Source of the DNA: Bacillota bacterium
GTDB taxonomy: Bacteria; Bacillota; Clostridia; Christensenellales; UMGS416
DNA: 64,000 nt
Assembly: GCA_023410875.1 (NCBI GenBank)
Contig: JAEYPH010000115.1
Span: forward strand, 112,946-176,945
Direction: 5' to 3'
The notes under the pieces are model-generated. The model ran no database searches. It was given only the letters and a program-made list of their open reading frames with translations, and was not told the DNA's origin. Every line of letters starts with the position of its first letter. The stretch's first letter is position 1. This document shows, piece by piece, positions 16,755 through 25,131 of this stretch. The position numbers and the translations under genes were made by a program.

Positions 16755-18366
16755 AAGGATATATAATATTTAAGTTAACGAGTGAAGCAGGTGTTTCATT
16801 AGCTAGAAACGTTTCTTCTTTTTTTTTAGGCGCGTCCCAGCAAGTGATTATTTTCTTATGTTGGATTTCCAGTGTGATTTCATTGTCGAAAACTGTAATC
16901 TTGTTTACAAGTGATTTTACCATATCATCTGATATACACTCAATAGAATCCATAGTGCGAGTCAAAAAATCATTTATAGCTACTAATCTTGCATCATCAC
17001 AGTTGTTTTGTTGGACATCTATCTCAACGAGATACTTCGCGAGTTCAATAATTTCAGTATCTAGCACATTTACGTCCTCAAGATAATCAGCTTCAGAAAT
17101 CAACCCTTTATAGAGGAGTTGTCTCATGTTCCGTTTCAAACACTGTAGTTCATTCAGCCTGGTACGGTTTTTCTGAACATCTTTTTGAGCTTTCTTTTTG
17201 CAGCTTTGTATGCTTGTTTGAATGGCCGTTAGTAAATTAACTTTGCTTAAGTCCTTACCATCCCATAATTGAAAAATGGCATGCTTAACCATTTGATCCA
17301 TTTCGACAACTGGAATTTTGGAATTGTCACAACCTCTATTCTCTTTTTTTGCCCCCCACATTCTATATGTACTGCAGTACCAAGTTGACCTTATTCCTTT
17401 TTTAGTGGACTTGTTAAAGTAATATGGTTTCTCGCATTTTGCACACCATATCTTTTTTGATAATGAATAACTGCCCTGATATTGCCCATATACTTTATCT
17501 TTATCAGGTTTGTAGTTACTCTTCAACTTAAGCATCTCATTCGCACGCCTGAAGAGATCACTGTCAATTATAGCTGGCACTCTATCCTTGAATGTCAGCC
17601 AATCAGACTCAGGCAATCTGTATTGTCTTTTCTCAAAAAAATCAAATCTCGTTTTGTTCGTCACAAGAACACCGATATATTTCGGGTTCCTAATCATCCT
17701 CTTAAGTGTTGTTAATGGAAAAAGTCTATCCTTCGTCCCCAAGTTATAGTAACCCTTATCGTAGAGTTCCTTGGCTATTGTACGAAACCCTACGCCATCA
17801 GCATACCGATGAAAGACATATTCTACGAGCTTTTTCTCTTGGTCGTTTATGACTAATGCACCATTGACATAATCATAACCCCAGATTCGACTGTTTCCGT
17901 ATATCTTGCCCTTTTTCTTCCCACGAGCAAATGCCTCAGTCATCTTGATAGATTGTTGCCGTGAAAAAAGCTCAGCTAACTTAGCTTCGATTCCAACCTG
18001 CAACCAGTTACCTGAATCACGAAAATCAAAATAGCTATGGTTTGTAACCGTGAATAATCTAACCTTTGTGAGTATAAGCTCTGTCTCAAACTGAGCCCAA
18101 TCCCTATCATTCCTCCACCCTCGATCTACACGAATAATTACAACAACATCGAATTCATTGTTTCTCATATCAACAATGAGTTTCTGATAATCATGCCGTC
18201 CATGAACCGTAGTTGCCGTTTTTCCTTCATCCACATAACCTCTTACAAAGGTCCAATCCTGTTTGTTTTTGATATATTCCTCAAGAGTCTCGATTTGATT
18301 TTTTAACGCATTCAGTTGTAATTCGTGCTCAGTTGAGACTCTTGCATAATAGACAGCACGCAACAT
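16696..18366 (-). CDS. Large serine site-specific recombinase
   Basis: The 556-residue protein has the resolvase/invertase catalytic domain with YARVSTEHE (nucleophile Ser near residue 11), a recombinase domain around residues 160-270, a zinc ribbon (WCAKCEKPYYF ... WYCSTY ... RGCDN, residues 315-355) and a coiled-coil region (about 385-440). Such enzymes integrate and excise elements at att sites. Its last 20 or so codons read through into comM DNA, so the integrated copy ends in host sequence. The gene is AT-rich compared with the left neighbours. AGAGGGG precedes the ATG. Confidence 0.92.
   Translation of the reverse strand: MLRAVYYARVSTEHELQLNALKNQIETLEEYIKNKQDWTFVRGYVDEGKTATTVHGRHDYQKLIVDMRNNEFDVVVIIRVDRGWRNDRDWAQFETELILTKVRLFTVTNHSYFDFRDSGNWLQVGIEAKLAELFSRQQSIKMTEAFARGKKKGKIYGNSRIWGYDYVNGALVINDQEKKLVEYVFHRYADGVGFRTIAKELYDKGYYNLGTKDRLFPLTTLKRMIRNPKYIGVLVTNKTRFDFFEKRQYRLPESDWLTFKDRVPAIIDSDLFRRANEMLKLKSNYKPDKDKVYGQYQGSYSLSKKIWCAKCEKPYYFNKSTKKGIRSTWYCSTYRMWGAKKENRGCDNSKIPVVEMDQMVKHAIFQLWDGKDLSKVNLLTAIQTSIQSCKKKAQKDVQKNRTRLNELQCLKRNMRQLLYKGLISEADYLEDVNVLDTEIIELAKYLVEIDVQQNNCDDARLVAINDFLTRTMDSIECISDDMVKSLVNKITVFDNEITLEIQHKKIITCWDAPKKKEETFLANETPASLVNLNIIYPYVSATGPHGHTGGSGSGGV
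16738..16765. other. Probable attachment-site junction in comM
   Basis: The comM reading frame becomes recognisable exactly where the AT-rich recombinase sequence ends, around TATCCTTATGTGTCCGCT on the minus strand. Integrase gene next to host gene fragment is the usual layout of a serine-integrase attachment site. The exact crossover bases cannot be set without the other end. Confidence 0.55.
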
Positions 18367-18369
18367 ATT

Positions 18370-18546
18370 TTACCCCTCTGATGATGTTAATATTTTCTGA
18401 GCTACATTATACTCAAAAAATGTAAGATAACCTTCATTGTAGAGTTGCTTGATTAATAATTGCTCAATAATTGAATTAATGCTTAGATTCATTGTGACAC
18501 CTCCAAGAATAAATTGCATCCGAACCGCCCAGGTTTCAGGCGACAT
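18370..18546 (-). CDS. Small SHOCT-like protein upstream of the recombinase
   Basis: This 58-residue frame (start MSPETWAVRM) has a C-terminal two-helix pattern, LLIKQLYNEGYLTFFEYNVA, resembling short SHOCT domains (leucine-rich helix, Gly-Tyr-Leu/Ile-Thr turn, second helix). An internal ATG at 18492 has an excellent GGAGG seven bases upstream and would give 40 residues, so the true start is uncertain. The stop lies three bases before the recombinase ATG, implying a shared transcript. A role with the recombinase, such as directionality control, is only a guess. Confidence 0.65.
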   Translation of the reverse strand: MSPETWAVRMQFILGGVTMNLSINSIIEQLLIKQLYNEGYLTFFEYNVAQKILTSSEG

Positions 18547-18672
18547 AGTCTTGAGGTCGTTCCCTCGTTATACTCCCCGCATATGCCGGGCACCTCCTCA
18601 ACATCACTTGAGCCGAGATGAAGTATCATTATAGTCCCTCGTTGTTATTGCCACTCGGAGCACCACTCCTAT

Positions 18673-18771
18673 CTACGCCTTAATAGCGTTGGGCTGGCGA
18701 TTCGTCACCGCCACAAGGGTTAATGTGTTCGGATGCATGCATTTTTCGGCTAACATTCCCGGTACGTCCAT
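18673..18771 (-). CDS. Possible small ORF in the recombinase leader region
   Basis: A 32-codon frame beginning MDVPGMLAEK lies upstream of the small SHOCT-like gene, on the same strand. The frame stays open for 22 further codons upstream without a start, and those codons look protein-like, so this may be the remains of a longer gene. No strong ribosome site is present. GTACCGGGAA is repeated twice around the start. Confidence 0.3.
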   Translation of the reverse strand: MDVPGMLAEKCMHPNTLTLVAVTNRQPNAIKA

Positions 18772-18920
18772 GCTGCTGTTTCCCGGTACTAGCTCGCGCT
18801 TAATCTCAAAGTGCGAAATCGTTTTGCATCGGTAAGATTACTACCGCATGCATAGCATATATTAATTGGTAATAGTTGGAAAAGTCCAGAAACATGTGAT
18901 ATGTGGTTATCTCTAATGAG

Positions 18921-19037
18921 ATGTGTGTAAAAGAAATTTACAATCATGTTGGTGAGGTAGAATTTCCGGATTTCAGTCGAGTTTTTAAAGAAGGTAAAGA
19001 GTTCCGCTCAATTGAATCGCCAAGAACTTACAATTAG
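18921..19037 (+). CDS. Possible small ORF or gene remnant
   Basis: A 38-codon frame starts MCVKEIYNHV and ends RTYN. Base use looks coding but there is no clear ribosome site and I recognise no family. It may be the tail of a degraded gene. The rest of 18772-19279 holds only a tRNA-like scrap. Confidence 0.2.
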   Translation: MCVKEIYNHVGEVEFPDFSRVFKEGKEFRSIESPRTYN

Positions 19038-19064
19038 CGGGTATTTGCTTCCCCAAGCCCCTTT

Positions 19065-19125
19065 AGGCCGTAAGCTCAGCGGTGCTGCTCGATAGGTCGT
19101 AGGTTCTATTCCTGTTGTCGCTGCA
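19065..19125 (+). pseudogene. tRNA-like remnant
   Basis: TAAGCTCAGCGGT resembles a tRNA D-arm, and GTAGGTTCTATTCCTGT resembles a T-arm with a five-pair stem (two wobbles) and a seven-base loop, followed by seven bases and GCA. There is no room for an anticodon arm and no matching 5' acceptor strand. It reads as a decayed or internally deleted tRNA. Confidence 0.35.
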
Positions 19126-19279
19126 AGAAAAAAACTTTCTTTCTAAACGGATGTAAAGGATCTAGACAGATAAGACGCTCACTGTGAAGGCTTAGCCTAA
19201 GTAGCAATATACGCATGTTTATTTTCAAAACCTACAATTATTTTCATGCATGTTGTATAATCCCCCCAAGGAGGTAACT

Positions 19280-20536
19280 ATGAAGAAACCAAAAGTATTA
19301 ACTACTATTGTATCACTACTCGTTGTAATAGGGCTGCTGTCCGGCTGCTCGATAGATTCCATTCTTGAAGATGCAACTGCTTCAGCAGCTGTCACAAGCT
19401 CTATTGCAGAAGTACCATCAAGCACTTCAACCGATCCTACGGTCAGGCCAACTGTAACCCCTTCACCAAGTGCAGCACCTACGGCAACGCCTACACCTAC
19501 ACCAAATAAGATGGAAGCAGTAGGCTCCATATCAGTGCATTTTATTGATGTTGGCCAGGGAGATAGTATCCTTATTAAAACTGGCCCCTCTGCTATGTTG
19601 ATTGATGCAGGGAATATAAATGATGCAGATCTCGTTGAGAACTACATTAAGAAGCAAGGTGTAAAAAAGCTTAACTATATAGTTGGCACTCACCCACATG
19701 CAGATCATATAGGCGGTATGGCTGATATCATAGACAAATTCCCAACCGAGAAGATTATGATGCCTGATGCCGATAACAACACCAAGACATTTGAAAATGT
19801 CCTTGATGCAGTAGACAGAAAGGGCATGGTTATTACTGTTCCAAAGGCAGGCTCAACATACGAGTTGGGTAATGCATCTTTTACGATACTTGCTCCCAAT
19901 AGCAAAGGGTACAAGGATCTGAATGATGATTCTATTGTTATCCGGCTGATATTTGGATCAACTGCTTTCCTACTGGTAGGTGACGCTGAAGAAGTATCCG
20001 AGAATGAAATGCTTCATAAGGGCTATGATCTCTCTTCTGGCCTTCTTAAGGTAGGACACCATGGAAGTAATTCTTCTTCTACCTTACCCTTCATAAAGGC
20101 CGTAAGCCCTAGATTTGCTGTTATATCTGTTGGTAAAGGCAACACCTACGGACACCCTACAAGTAAAACAATCGAAAGGCTTACATCTATGGGTGCGCAG
20201 ATCTTTAGAACAGATCTGTTGGGAACCATCGTAGCAACAAGTGATGGAAAGAGTATAACGCTAAATAAAAAGGCATCACCTATCAAAACCACAGCTCCCC
20301 CGAGTATTTCGAAAACACCTAAACCTACAAAAACAATAATTGCAACTGCTGCACCTACTGTCAAGAAAACCGCTAATCCTTCAGGCGGTAGTACAACGGT
20401 TTATATCACTGATACAGGCGAGAAGTATCATAAGAGCGGCTGTAGGTATTTATCTAAAAGCAAGCACGCAATAAGCCTTGAAAAGGCAAGGGCACAGGGA
20501 TATACCCCTTGCTCAGTATGCAAGCCTCCTCGGTAA
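19280..20536 (+). CDS. MBL-fold ComEC-like lipoprotein
   Basis: The 418-residue protein has a signal peptide with lipobox LLSGCS (Cys near residue 23), a long Thr/Pro/Ser linker (about residues 45-85) and a metallo-beta-lactamase domain starting VHFIDVGQGDSILI. Metal motifs are HPHADHIGG near residue 140 and VGHHGS near residue 255. The C-terminus has a cysteine/histidine segment (YHKSGCRYL ... CSVCKPP), which may bind metal. It resembles the free-standing MBL domain of ComEC-type proteins, possibly a nuclease or phosphodiesterase outside the cell. AGGAGG lies five bases before ATG 19280. Confidence 0.9.
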   Translation: MKKPKVLTTIVSLLVVIGLLSGCSIDSILEDATASAAVTSSIAEVPSSTSTDPTVRPTVTPSPSAAPTATPTPTPNKMEAVGSISVHFIDVGQGDSILIKTGPSAMLIDAGNINDADLVENYIKKQGVKKLNYIVGTHPHADHIGGMADIIDKFPTEKIMMPDADNNTKTFENVLDAVDRKGMVITVPKAGSTYELGNASFTILAPNSKGYKDLNDDSIVIRLIFGSTAFLLVGDAEEVSENEMLHKGYDLSSGLLKVGHHGSNSSSTLPFIKAVSPRFAVISVGKGNTYGHPTSKTIERLTSMGAQIFRTDLLGTIVATSDGKSITLNKKASPIKTTAPPSISKTPKPTKTIIATAAPTVKKTANPSGGSTTVYITDTGEKYHKSGCRYLSKSKHAISLEKARAQGYTPCSVCKPPR

Positions 20537-20701
20537 TAACAGATCTGAAACGACACAGGGAGCACCTTGGTGGCGACGGAGGCGCCCCCTCAGGGTGAGG
20601 CTTTTACTTTCATTGTCGTGCCAATCATACTCTTTGAAGTAGATGAAATTGCATTGCAAGTTTTTGAGGCACACCGTTCCAACAAACTGCGGTTTCTACA
20701 G

Positions 20702-20791
20702 TGTTAATAACACGAAGCTCAAAACCTTATCTTGAGAGCTGGAGTTCATGATAATACGAAGTTGGGCTCCCCCTACCTACTGGTCGAGCGA
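20702..20791 (-). repeat. Dispersed 45-bp repeat family, locus 1
   Basis: Two degenerate units occur here: TGTTAATAACACGAAGCTC (20702-20720, plus strand) and ATAATACGAAGTTGGG about 47 bases on, then the conserved flank CTCCCCCTACCTACTGG. See the finding on this family for consensus and orientation. Confidence 0.7.
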
Positions 20792-20900
20792 GCCCATTAT
20801 GATCATAATTCGACGTGAGGATATTACATGTGCATGATGTCCATCCATTTGTAGGATCATGCAATACTGAAGAAGCAACAGCGAGGATGGGCGACGTTAA

Positions 20901-20929
20901 TTGACAAACAGTGTTTATCTTGTTAATAT
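20901..20929 (+). promoter_or_regulatory. Promoter of the ABC-2 exporter operon
   Basis: TTGACA (20901-20906) and TAATAT (20924-20929) are 17 bases apart. Transcription from here would give a leader of about 270 bases before the ATPase gene. Confidence 0.75.
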
Positions 20930-21105
20930 CACTTGGAAAATATAAGCGAAGGTGGGATTTGTTTTGTTTGTTACGTCTGTTAAGGTGACTAACAACTAAA
21001 TATAGTTGCAGAAGAGAAACATTAGGTGGGGGTATACCCTGCTTGGTTTGTTGTTCCTTCTGAAAGATACGCCTAACAGATTGCTTCAAATACATCCTGT
21101 ATTAG

Positions 21106-21135
21106 TTGCGCGGTGTTATTGGCCGCGCAATTTTT
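21106..21135 (+). terminator. First leader terminator before the ABC-2 operon
   Basis: TTGCGCGG and CCGCGCAA form an eight-pair stem with a nine-base loop, followed by five T. It lies inside the predicted leader. Confidence 0.7.
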
Positions 21136-21139
21136 ATGT

Positions 21140-21191
21140 CCGCAGGGAGTATTCTGCACTTTATTGGTGCGGTATCTCTCTGCGGTTTTTT
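21140..21191 (+). terminator. Second leader terminator before the ABC-2 operon
   Basis: CCGCAGGGAGTATTCTGCAC can pair with GTGCGGTATCTCTCTGCGG as a long imperfect stem, directly followed by six T. It ends 18 bases before the start codon of the ATPase gene, so it must be overcome for expression. Confidence 0.75.
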
Positions 21192-21208
21192 ACTAGAAAG
21201 GAAAGGCC

Positions 21209-22192
21209 ATGAGTATTATTCAAACAAGCAAACTAACAAAAACCTTCAGACGATTCGAGAAAGAAGAGGGACTGAGGGGCAGCATTAAAAGCCTGTTCAA
21301 GAGGCAATTTTCTGAAAAGCGCGCTGTGTCGGATCTAGACCTATCTGTAGACGAAGGCGAATTCGTCGGGTTGATTGGTCCGAACGGAGCAGGTAAAACC
21401 ACGCTGGTCAAGATGCTGGCCGGTATTATCGCACCATCCTCCGGTGAGATTTCCGTACTTGGTTATTATCCCAACAAGTTGGAAAACGCATTCAAGAAGC
21501 AGTATGCAGTAGTTATGGGGCAAAAGAGCCAGCTCTTTTTCGAATTGACACCAATAGACACATTTAGGCTCTTCAAGGAGCTGTACGAAATAAAGGACAG
21601 TGAGTATAAGCATAATGTCTCTTACTTTGTTGATCTGTTCGGTGTATCCGAATTCCTCAATGTACAGGTGCGTACTTTATCTCTCGGGGAACGGATGAAA
21701 ATGGAGCTGATTGTCGCCTTACTGCATAATCCACGTGTTTTATTTCTCGACGAGCCTACGATTGGACTCGACGCGGTCGCGCAGCGGCAGATGCGGTCGT
21801 TTCTCCGGGAGGTCAACCGCGATAAGGGTACAACCATCCTGCTGACCTCGCACTATATGGAAGATGTGCGCAGCCTTTGCCCACGCAGTGTGGTGATAAA
21901 CCACGGGCAAAAACTATATGATGGCGAGACCGGCAAGCTGTTTGAGTCCTATCAGACACACAAAAAGGTGACCGTACTGTTTGATCACGAGATTGCATTT
22001 TCAGCGCCCGAAGGCGCTGAAATCCTCGAGCAGAGCCCGCATAAGGCTGTGTTCATGGCTCCACGCGAGATAAGCAGTGGAATTCTACAAAGAATGATTC
22101 GTGACTACAGTTTACAAGACATCACGGTCGAAGAAGAAGATATCGGCAACGTAGTCGAACGCATCTACGCAGCGGGAGGTGCCCGCTCATGA
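21209..22192 (+). CDS. ABC-2 type transporter ATP-binding protein
   Basis: The 327-residue ATPase powers the two permeases encoded next to it. It shows Walker A GPNGAGKTT near residue 59, the Q-loop, signature LSLGERMKMEL near residue 158, Walker B VLFLDEPT and the H-loop TSHYMED. The extended N-terminus and C-terminal domain fit the COG4586 branch, which partners with COG4587/COG3694 permeases in uncharacterised exporters. Its ORF end overlaps the next start (ATGA). Expression is likely controlled by the two terminators in its leader. Confidence 0.93.
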   Translation: MSIIQTSKLTKTFRRFEKEEGLRGSIKSLFKRQFSEKRAVSDLDLSVDEGEFVGLIGPNGAGKTTLVKMLAGIIAPSSGEISVLGYYPNKLENAFKKQYAVVMGQKSQLFFELTPIDTFRLFKELYEIKDSEYKHNVSYFVDLFGVSEFLNVQVRTLSLGERMKMELIVALLHNPRVLFLDEPTIGLDAVAQRQMRSFLREVNRDKGTTILLTSHYMEDVRSLCPRSVVINHGQKLYDGETGKLFESYQTHKKVTVLFDHEIAFSAPEGAEILEQSPHKAVFMAPREISSGILQRMIRDYSLQDITVEEEDIGNVVERIYAAGGARS

Positions 22193-22986
22193 GGAAATAC
22201 ATCGCTGTCGCTAAAATCCTTTTTAAAGCGCAAATCGTCTACCGTTTCGACGTGGCGATGACCGCCCTCGCCACTATCGGCAAGGTGTTGTTCGCATGGA
22301 TATTATGGGGCACAGTCTTCTCCGGGCGGGAGACCGTGGGCGGTTTTACGTTTCAGGCGATGCTCTTATATTATCTGGTCAGCTCGCTGCTTGCCTCGCT
22401 TGACATGTCCTCCGGCGTGAGCGGTGAAGTGTCGGGGCTCATACGCGCAGGCACGTTCTCGCGGTTCATGGTGATACCGTCCAGCCCGCAACTCCACTTC
22501 CTGGCACAGAACTTCGGAGCGGTTGGGTACTATGCGATATTCGCGGTATTGGCGACACTTCTGAGTTGTTTTGTGTTCGGTGTCCAGATGGAATTTTCAC
22601 ATGACGTTTGGACTCTTCTGTGTGCGATCGTCATGATACCGTTGGGGCTCGTGTTTATGGTCAGCTATCAGTTCTTTATTGGTGTACTGGCGTTCAAGTT
22701 TCAGGATATCAGCGTATTCTGGTACCTGCAACGGAATGTCATCGCCCTCATTACAGGTGCGTTGTTCCCACTCTCGTTTCTGCCCGATACCGTGCAGTAC
22801 GTGCTGCGCTTCCTACCGTTCACATATGTCACATATACACCTGCGATGCTGATCAACGGCCGGCTCGGATGGCAGCAAGGAATATTCGGGTTACTGGTAT
22901 TGGCGGTGTGGACCACCGGAATGCTGCTCATTGGCAATGCAACCTACCGCCGGCTGAGAGTAATGTACGATGGGGTGGGCGTATGA
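22189..22986 (+). CDS. ABC-2 type permease (COG4587-like)
   Basis: This 265-residue integral membrane protein has about six hydrophobic segments, starting after MRKYIAVAKILFKAQIVYR. The FMVIPSSPQLHFLAQNF loop and the length fit the first permease of this ABC-2 subfamily. Start and stop both overlap neighbours by four bases (ATGA), so the three genes are translationally coupled and expected in a fixed ratio. The substrate is unknown. Confidence 0.88.
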   Translation: MRKYIAVAKILFKAQIVYRFDVAMTALATIGKVLFAWILWGTVFSGRETVGGFTFQAMLLYYLVSSLLASLDMSSGVSGEVSGLIRAGTFSRFMVIPSSPQLHFLAQNFGAVGYYAIFAVLATLLSCFVFGVQMEFSHDVWTLLCAIVMIPLGLVFMVSYQFFIGVLAFKFQDISVFWYLQRNVIALITGALFPLSFLPDTVQYVLRFLPFTYVTYTPAMLINGRLGWQQGIFGLLVLAVWTTGMLLIGNATYRRLRVMYDGVGV

Positions 22987-23774
22987 GACGGAACCTGAGA
23001 TTCATTGTGCTGTTGATCAAGCTCAAACTCCAGCATATGATGGTGTTCCGGCTGAGCTTTTTCGGTGCCTTCCTAACAGATACCATTATGTTCGTAGCAC
23101 AGCTGCTTACATATCAAATAATTTACGACCAGGTGGAATCGATCGGGGGCTGGAGCCGTGGGCAAATGATCGTGTTCGTCGGCACCTTTTCGATGCTGAA
23201 CGGACTCAGCCTGGTATTCACCTACTTCGGCATCGCCACTATTCCTGGCAAGATACGCGATGGAGGGCTCGACCATTACCTGACAAAACCGGTCAACCCA
23301 CTGCTGCGGCTGACATTTGAGAGCATAAACCCGGCCTTCATCCCGTTGTTGCTTTTCAGCGGCGGCGTCATCGCATACGGCATCTCTACCAGCGGCATCT
23401 CTGTTATGTTACCACAAGCGCTGGCGTACACCGGGCTTCTGCTTCTGATGTCGCTGCTGTGGTACGATCTGGCGCTGATACTTCGTACCATTGCGTTTTT
23501 CGTGCTCTCGACGGCGGCGGTCGATCGGCTGGAGGACAACATCTTTGAGCTCAATTTCAGGATACCCGGCGTGTTGTACAAAGGCGCGTTCAAAGTCATC
23601 TTTTACTTCATCCTGCCCTATGGCGTTATGTCCACCGTTCCGACGCAATTGCTGACCAGTACGCTTACTCCCCCGGGGCTATTTCAGGCGCTTGGTATTG
23701 TTGTTGTTTTCACCGCATTTGCGCTGTGGTTCTGGCGATTCGGGTTAAAACATTACAAGAGCGCGAGCAGTTGA
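22983..23774 (+). CDS. ABC-2 type permease (COG3694-like)
   Basis: The 263-residue membrane protein starts MRRNLRFIVLLIKLKLQHMM and has about six membrane segments. GGLDHYLTKPVNPLLRL is a recognisable cytoplasmic loop of this permease branch. I start at ATG 22983, which overlaps the previous stop; the frame is open upstream only as an out-of-frame reading of the first permease. A strong terminator follows. Confidence 0.88.
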   Translation: MRRNLRFIVLLIKLKLQHMMVFRLSFFGAFLTDTIMFVAQLLTYQIIYDQVESIGGWSRGQMIVFVGTFSMLNGLSLVFTYFGIATIPGKIRDGGLDHYLTKPVNPLLRLTFESINPAFIPLLLFSGGVIAYGISTSGISVMLPQALAYTGLLLLMSLLWYDLALILRTIAFFVLSTAAVDRLEDNIFELNFRIPGVLYKGAFKVIFYFILPYGVMSTVPTQLLTSTLTPPGLFQALGIVVVFTAFALWFWRFGLKHYKSASS

Positions 23775-23805
23775 TTGCTTTGTTCCCAAGATAAACAGCT
23801 TACAT

Positions 23806-23841
23806 GCACCTTTTGGCTTACACGCTAAAAGGTGCGTTTTT
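23806..23841 (+). terminator. Terminator of the ABC-2 exporter operon
   Basis: GCACCTTTT and AAAAGGTGC form a nine-pair stem around a 12-base loop, followed by GTTTTT. Confidence 0.85.
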
Positions 23842-23898
23842 AGTTCATTCTGGCTGCGATAAGCGTTTTATTGGACATCCACGCGAGGCAATCTAGTT

Positions 23899-24020
23899 TG
23901 TTAATAACAAGCAGTTCAAAGTCTTTCTCCAGTGGGTACCAGGTGCTAATAACACGAAACTCATACTCCCCTTCTGAGGGTAGCGGATAATAATAATGCG
24001 CAACTCTGACCCCTCTCGGT
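23899..24020 (-). repeat. Dispersed 45-bp repeat family, locus 2
   Basis: Three units lie at 23899, 23944 and about 23988. The first two are exactly 45 bases apart. On the minus strand the middle unit reads FRVISTWYPLEKDF, followed by ELLVIN. Confidence 0.7.
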
Positions 24021-24060
24021 ATGCGCACACAACAGGGGCGACACAAGCAGGTAGGCCAGT

Positions 24061-24705
24061 TTACGATTGCGTTGCATCGGGCGGCTGCTTCCTGAAGCCT
24101 TCTATGGCCACCCGCAGGAAGGCACCGCTGAACACATACAGCATCAGCATGAGCCCCAGGTGCTCTATCATCACCCTTGGCAGCCAGTAGGCGAAGTCCT
24201 CATTGGACACATTCAGGAAAAAGCCATGAACGATGGCGCTGACCATGAAAACAGCGTCCGCCACGCCGCCCAGCGCACCCAGAGCCACCGCCAGCCATCT
24301 AGGCTGTGGGTTGCCGAGGCCGATGGGCAGCATCAAAGCGCCTCCGGCCATGCACAGCGGCACCATCAGGAAGTCATACAGCGCGCCGATGGCGATCATC
24401 CTCTGCCGGTCAAAGGGTTCAAACATGGGCTGGCGTGCCAGCTGCATCAGCGTCATCTGCACCGCCCAAGTCAGCGCGATCATTGCTAACAACTGCCACC
24501 AGCGACAGCCCCCGCCGCACAACGAGGAGGTTAGTGCCAGGCCCACCAGCAACGCGCAGCCTTGGGGCACACGCATCCATAGATATCCTTGTGTGCCGTT
24601 GGGGAAGATCATGGGACCGAGCCACAGGATGGCCACGGATAGCGCTAATACGACACACGCTACCACTAACGTGCTTAAACGGATTTTCCGCCGTCCCCGT
24701 GCCAC
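24061..24705 (-). CDS. Integral membrane protein of unknown function
   Basis: I do not recognise this 214-residue protein. It has about six hydrophobic segments spread over its length (for example TLVVACVVLALSVAILWLG near residue 12 and LMLMLYVFSGAFLRVA near the end). The start is a GTG at 24705 with no clear ribosome site, six bases beyond the stop of a small membrane protein gene, so translation may be coupled. GC content is higher than in the exporter operon to the left. Confidence 0.7.
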   Translation of the reverse strand: MARGRRKIRLSTLVVACVVLALSVAILWLGPMIFPNGTQGYLWMRVPQGCALLVGLALTSSLCGGGCRWWQLLAMIALTWAVQMTLMQLARQPMFEPFDRQRMIAIGALYDFLMVPLCMAGGALMLPIGLGNPQPRWLAVALGALGGVADAVFMVSAIVHGFFLNVSNEDFAYWLPRVMIEHLGLMLMLYVFSGAFLRVAIEGFRKQPPDATQS

Positions 24706-24711
24706 TAGCGC

Positions 24712-24882
24712 CTACGATCCGGCCAGCATTCCCACAGCTAGCGGTGTGATCACACTGGGCAAATCCCATTGCTGGCGTAAGGCAATCGTCGCCGGTTCAG
24801 CTAACCATAGGCCCAGAGCCATAAGGGCCAGCGCGCCCAGTGCCAGCCAGAGAGCGCCCAACCGGCTGTACGATCTTTTCAT
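24712..24882 (-). CDS. Small membrane protein
   Basis: A 56-residue protein starting MKRSYSRLGALW has one strong membrane segment (residues 8-27). I chose ATG 24882 because GGAGG lies five bases upstream and because a TTGACA/TACAAT promoter covers the upstream alternative ATG at 24951, which could not then be transcribed. It is the first gene of a two-gene unit with the larger membrane protein. Confidence 0.65.
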   Translation of the reverse strand: MKRSYSRLGALWLALGALALMALGLWLAEPATIALRQQWDLPSVITPLAVGMLAGS

Positions 24883-24931
24883 GAACTCCTCCAATCCTTT
24901 TTTGTAAAAGGCCGGTTGTTCTTCTACCACA

Positions 24932-24959
24932 ATTGTATGATCATTGCTCATGCTGTCAA
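24932..24959 (-). promoter_or_regulatory. Promoter of the two membrane-protein genes
   Basis: TTGACA (24954-24959) and TACAAT (24932-24937) with a 16-base spacer on the minus strand. Confidence 0.75.
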
Positions 24960-25041
24960 TCCAAAGGCGTTGCATTGTCGCACAAGATGCTAGCATCGTC
25001 GTTTATACTATACTTTAGCTCTGCAATGATACATTGAGGTT

Positions 25042-25120
25042 TGTTAATAACATGCGACTCAGATTACACATTCCATTTGGCCACAGCACTGATAACACGC
25101 AATTGAGGCCCCGTCTCTAC
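25042..25120 (-). repeat. Dispersed 45-bp repeat family, locus 3
   Basis: Units at 25042-25060 (TGTTAATAACATGCGACTC) and about 25089 (GATAACACGCAATTGAGG). The locus abuts the broken end of an acetyltransferase remnant. Confidence 0.65.
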
Positions 25121-25131
25121 GTCGGGTGCCT

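Noticed and set aside
18449..18634. Plus-strand frame of 61 codons
   Set aside because: It is antisense to the small SHOCT-like gene, which has the better ribosome site and context.
20727..21095. Minus-strand frame of 122 codons
   Set aside because: It overlaps repeat locus 1 and the exporter leader, has no ribosome site and no protein-like composition.
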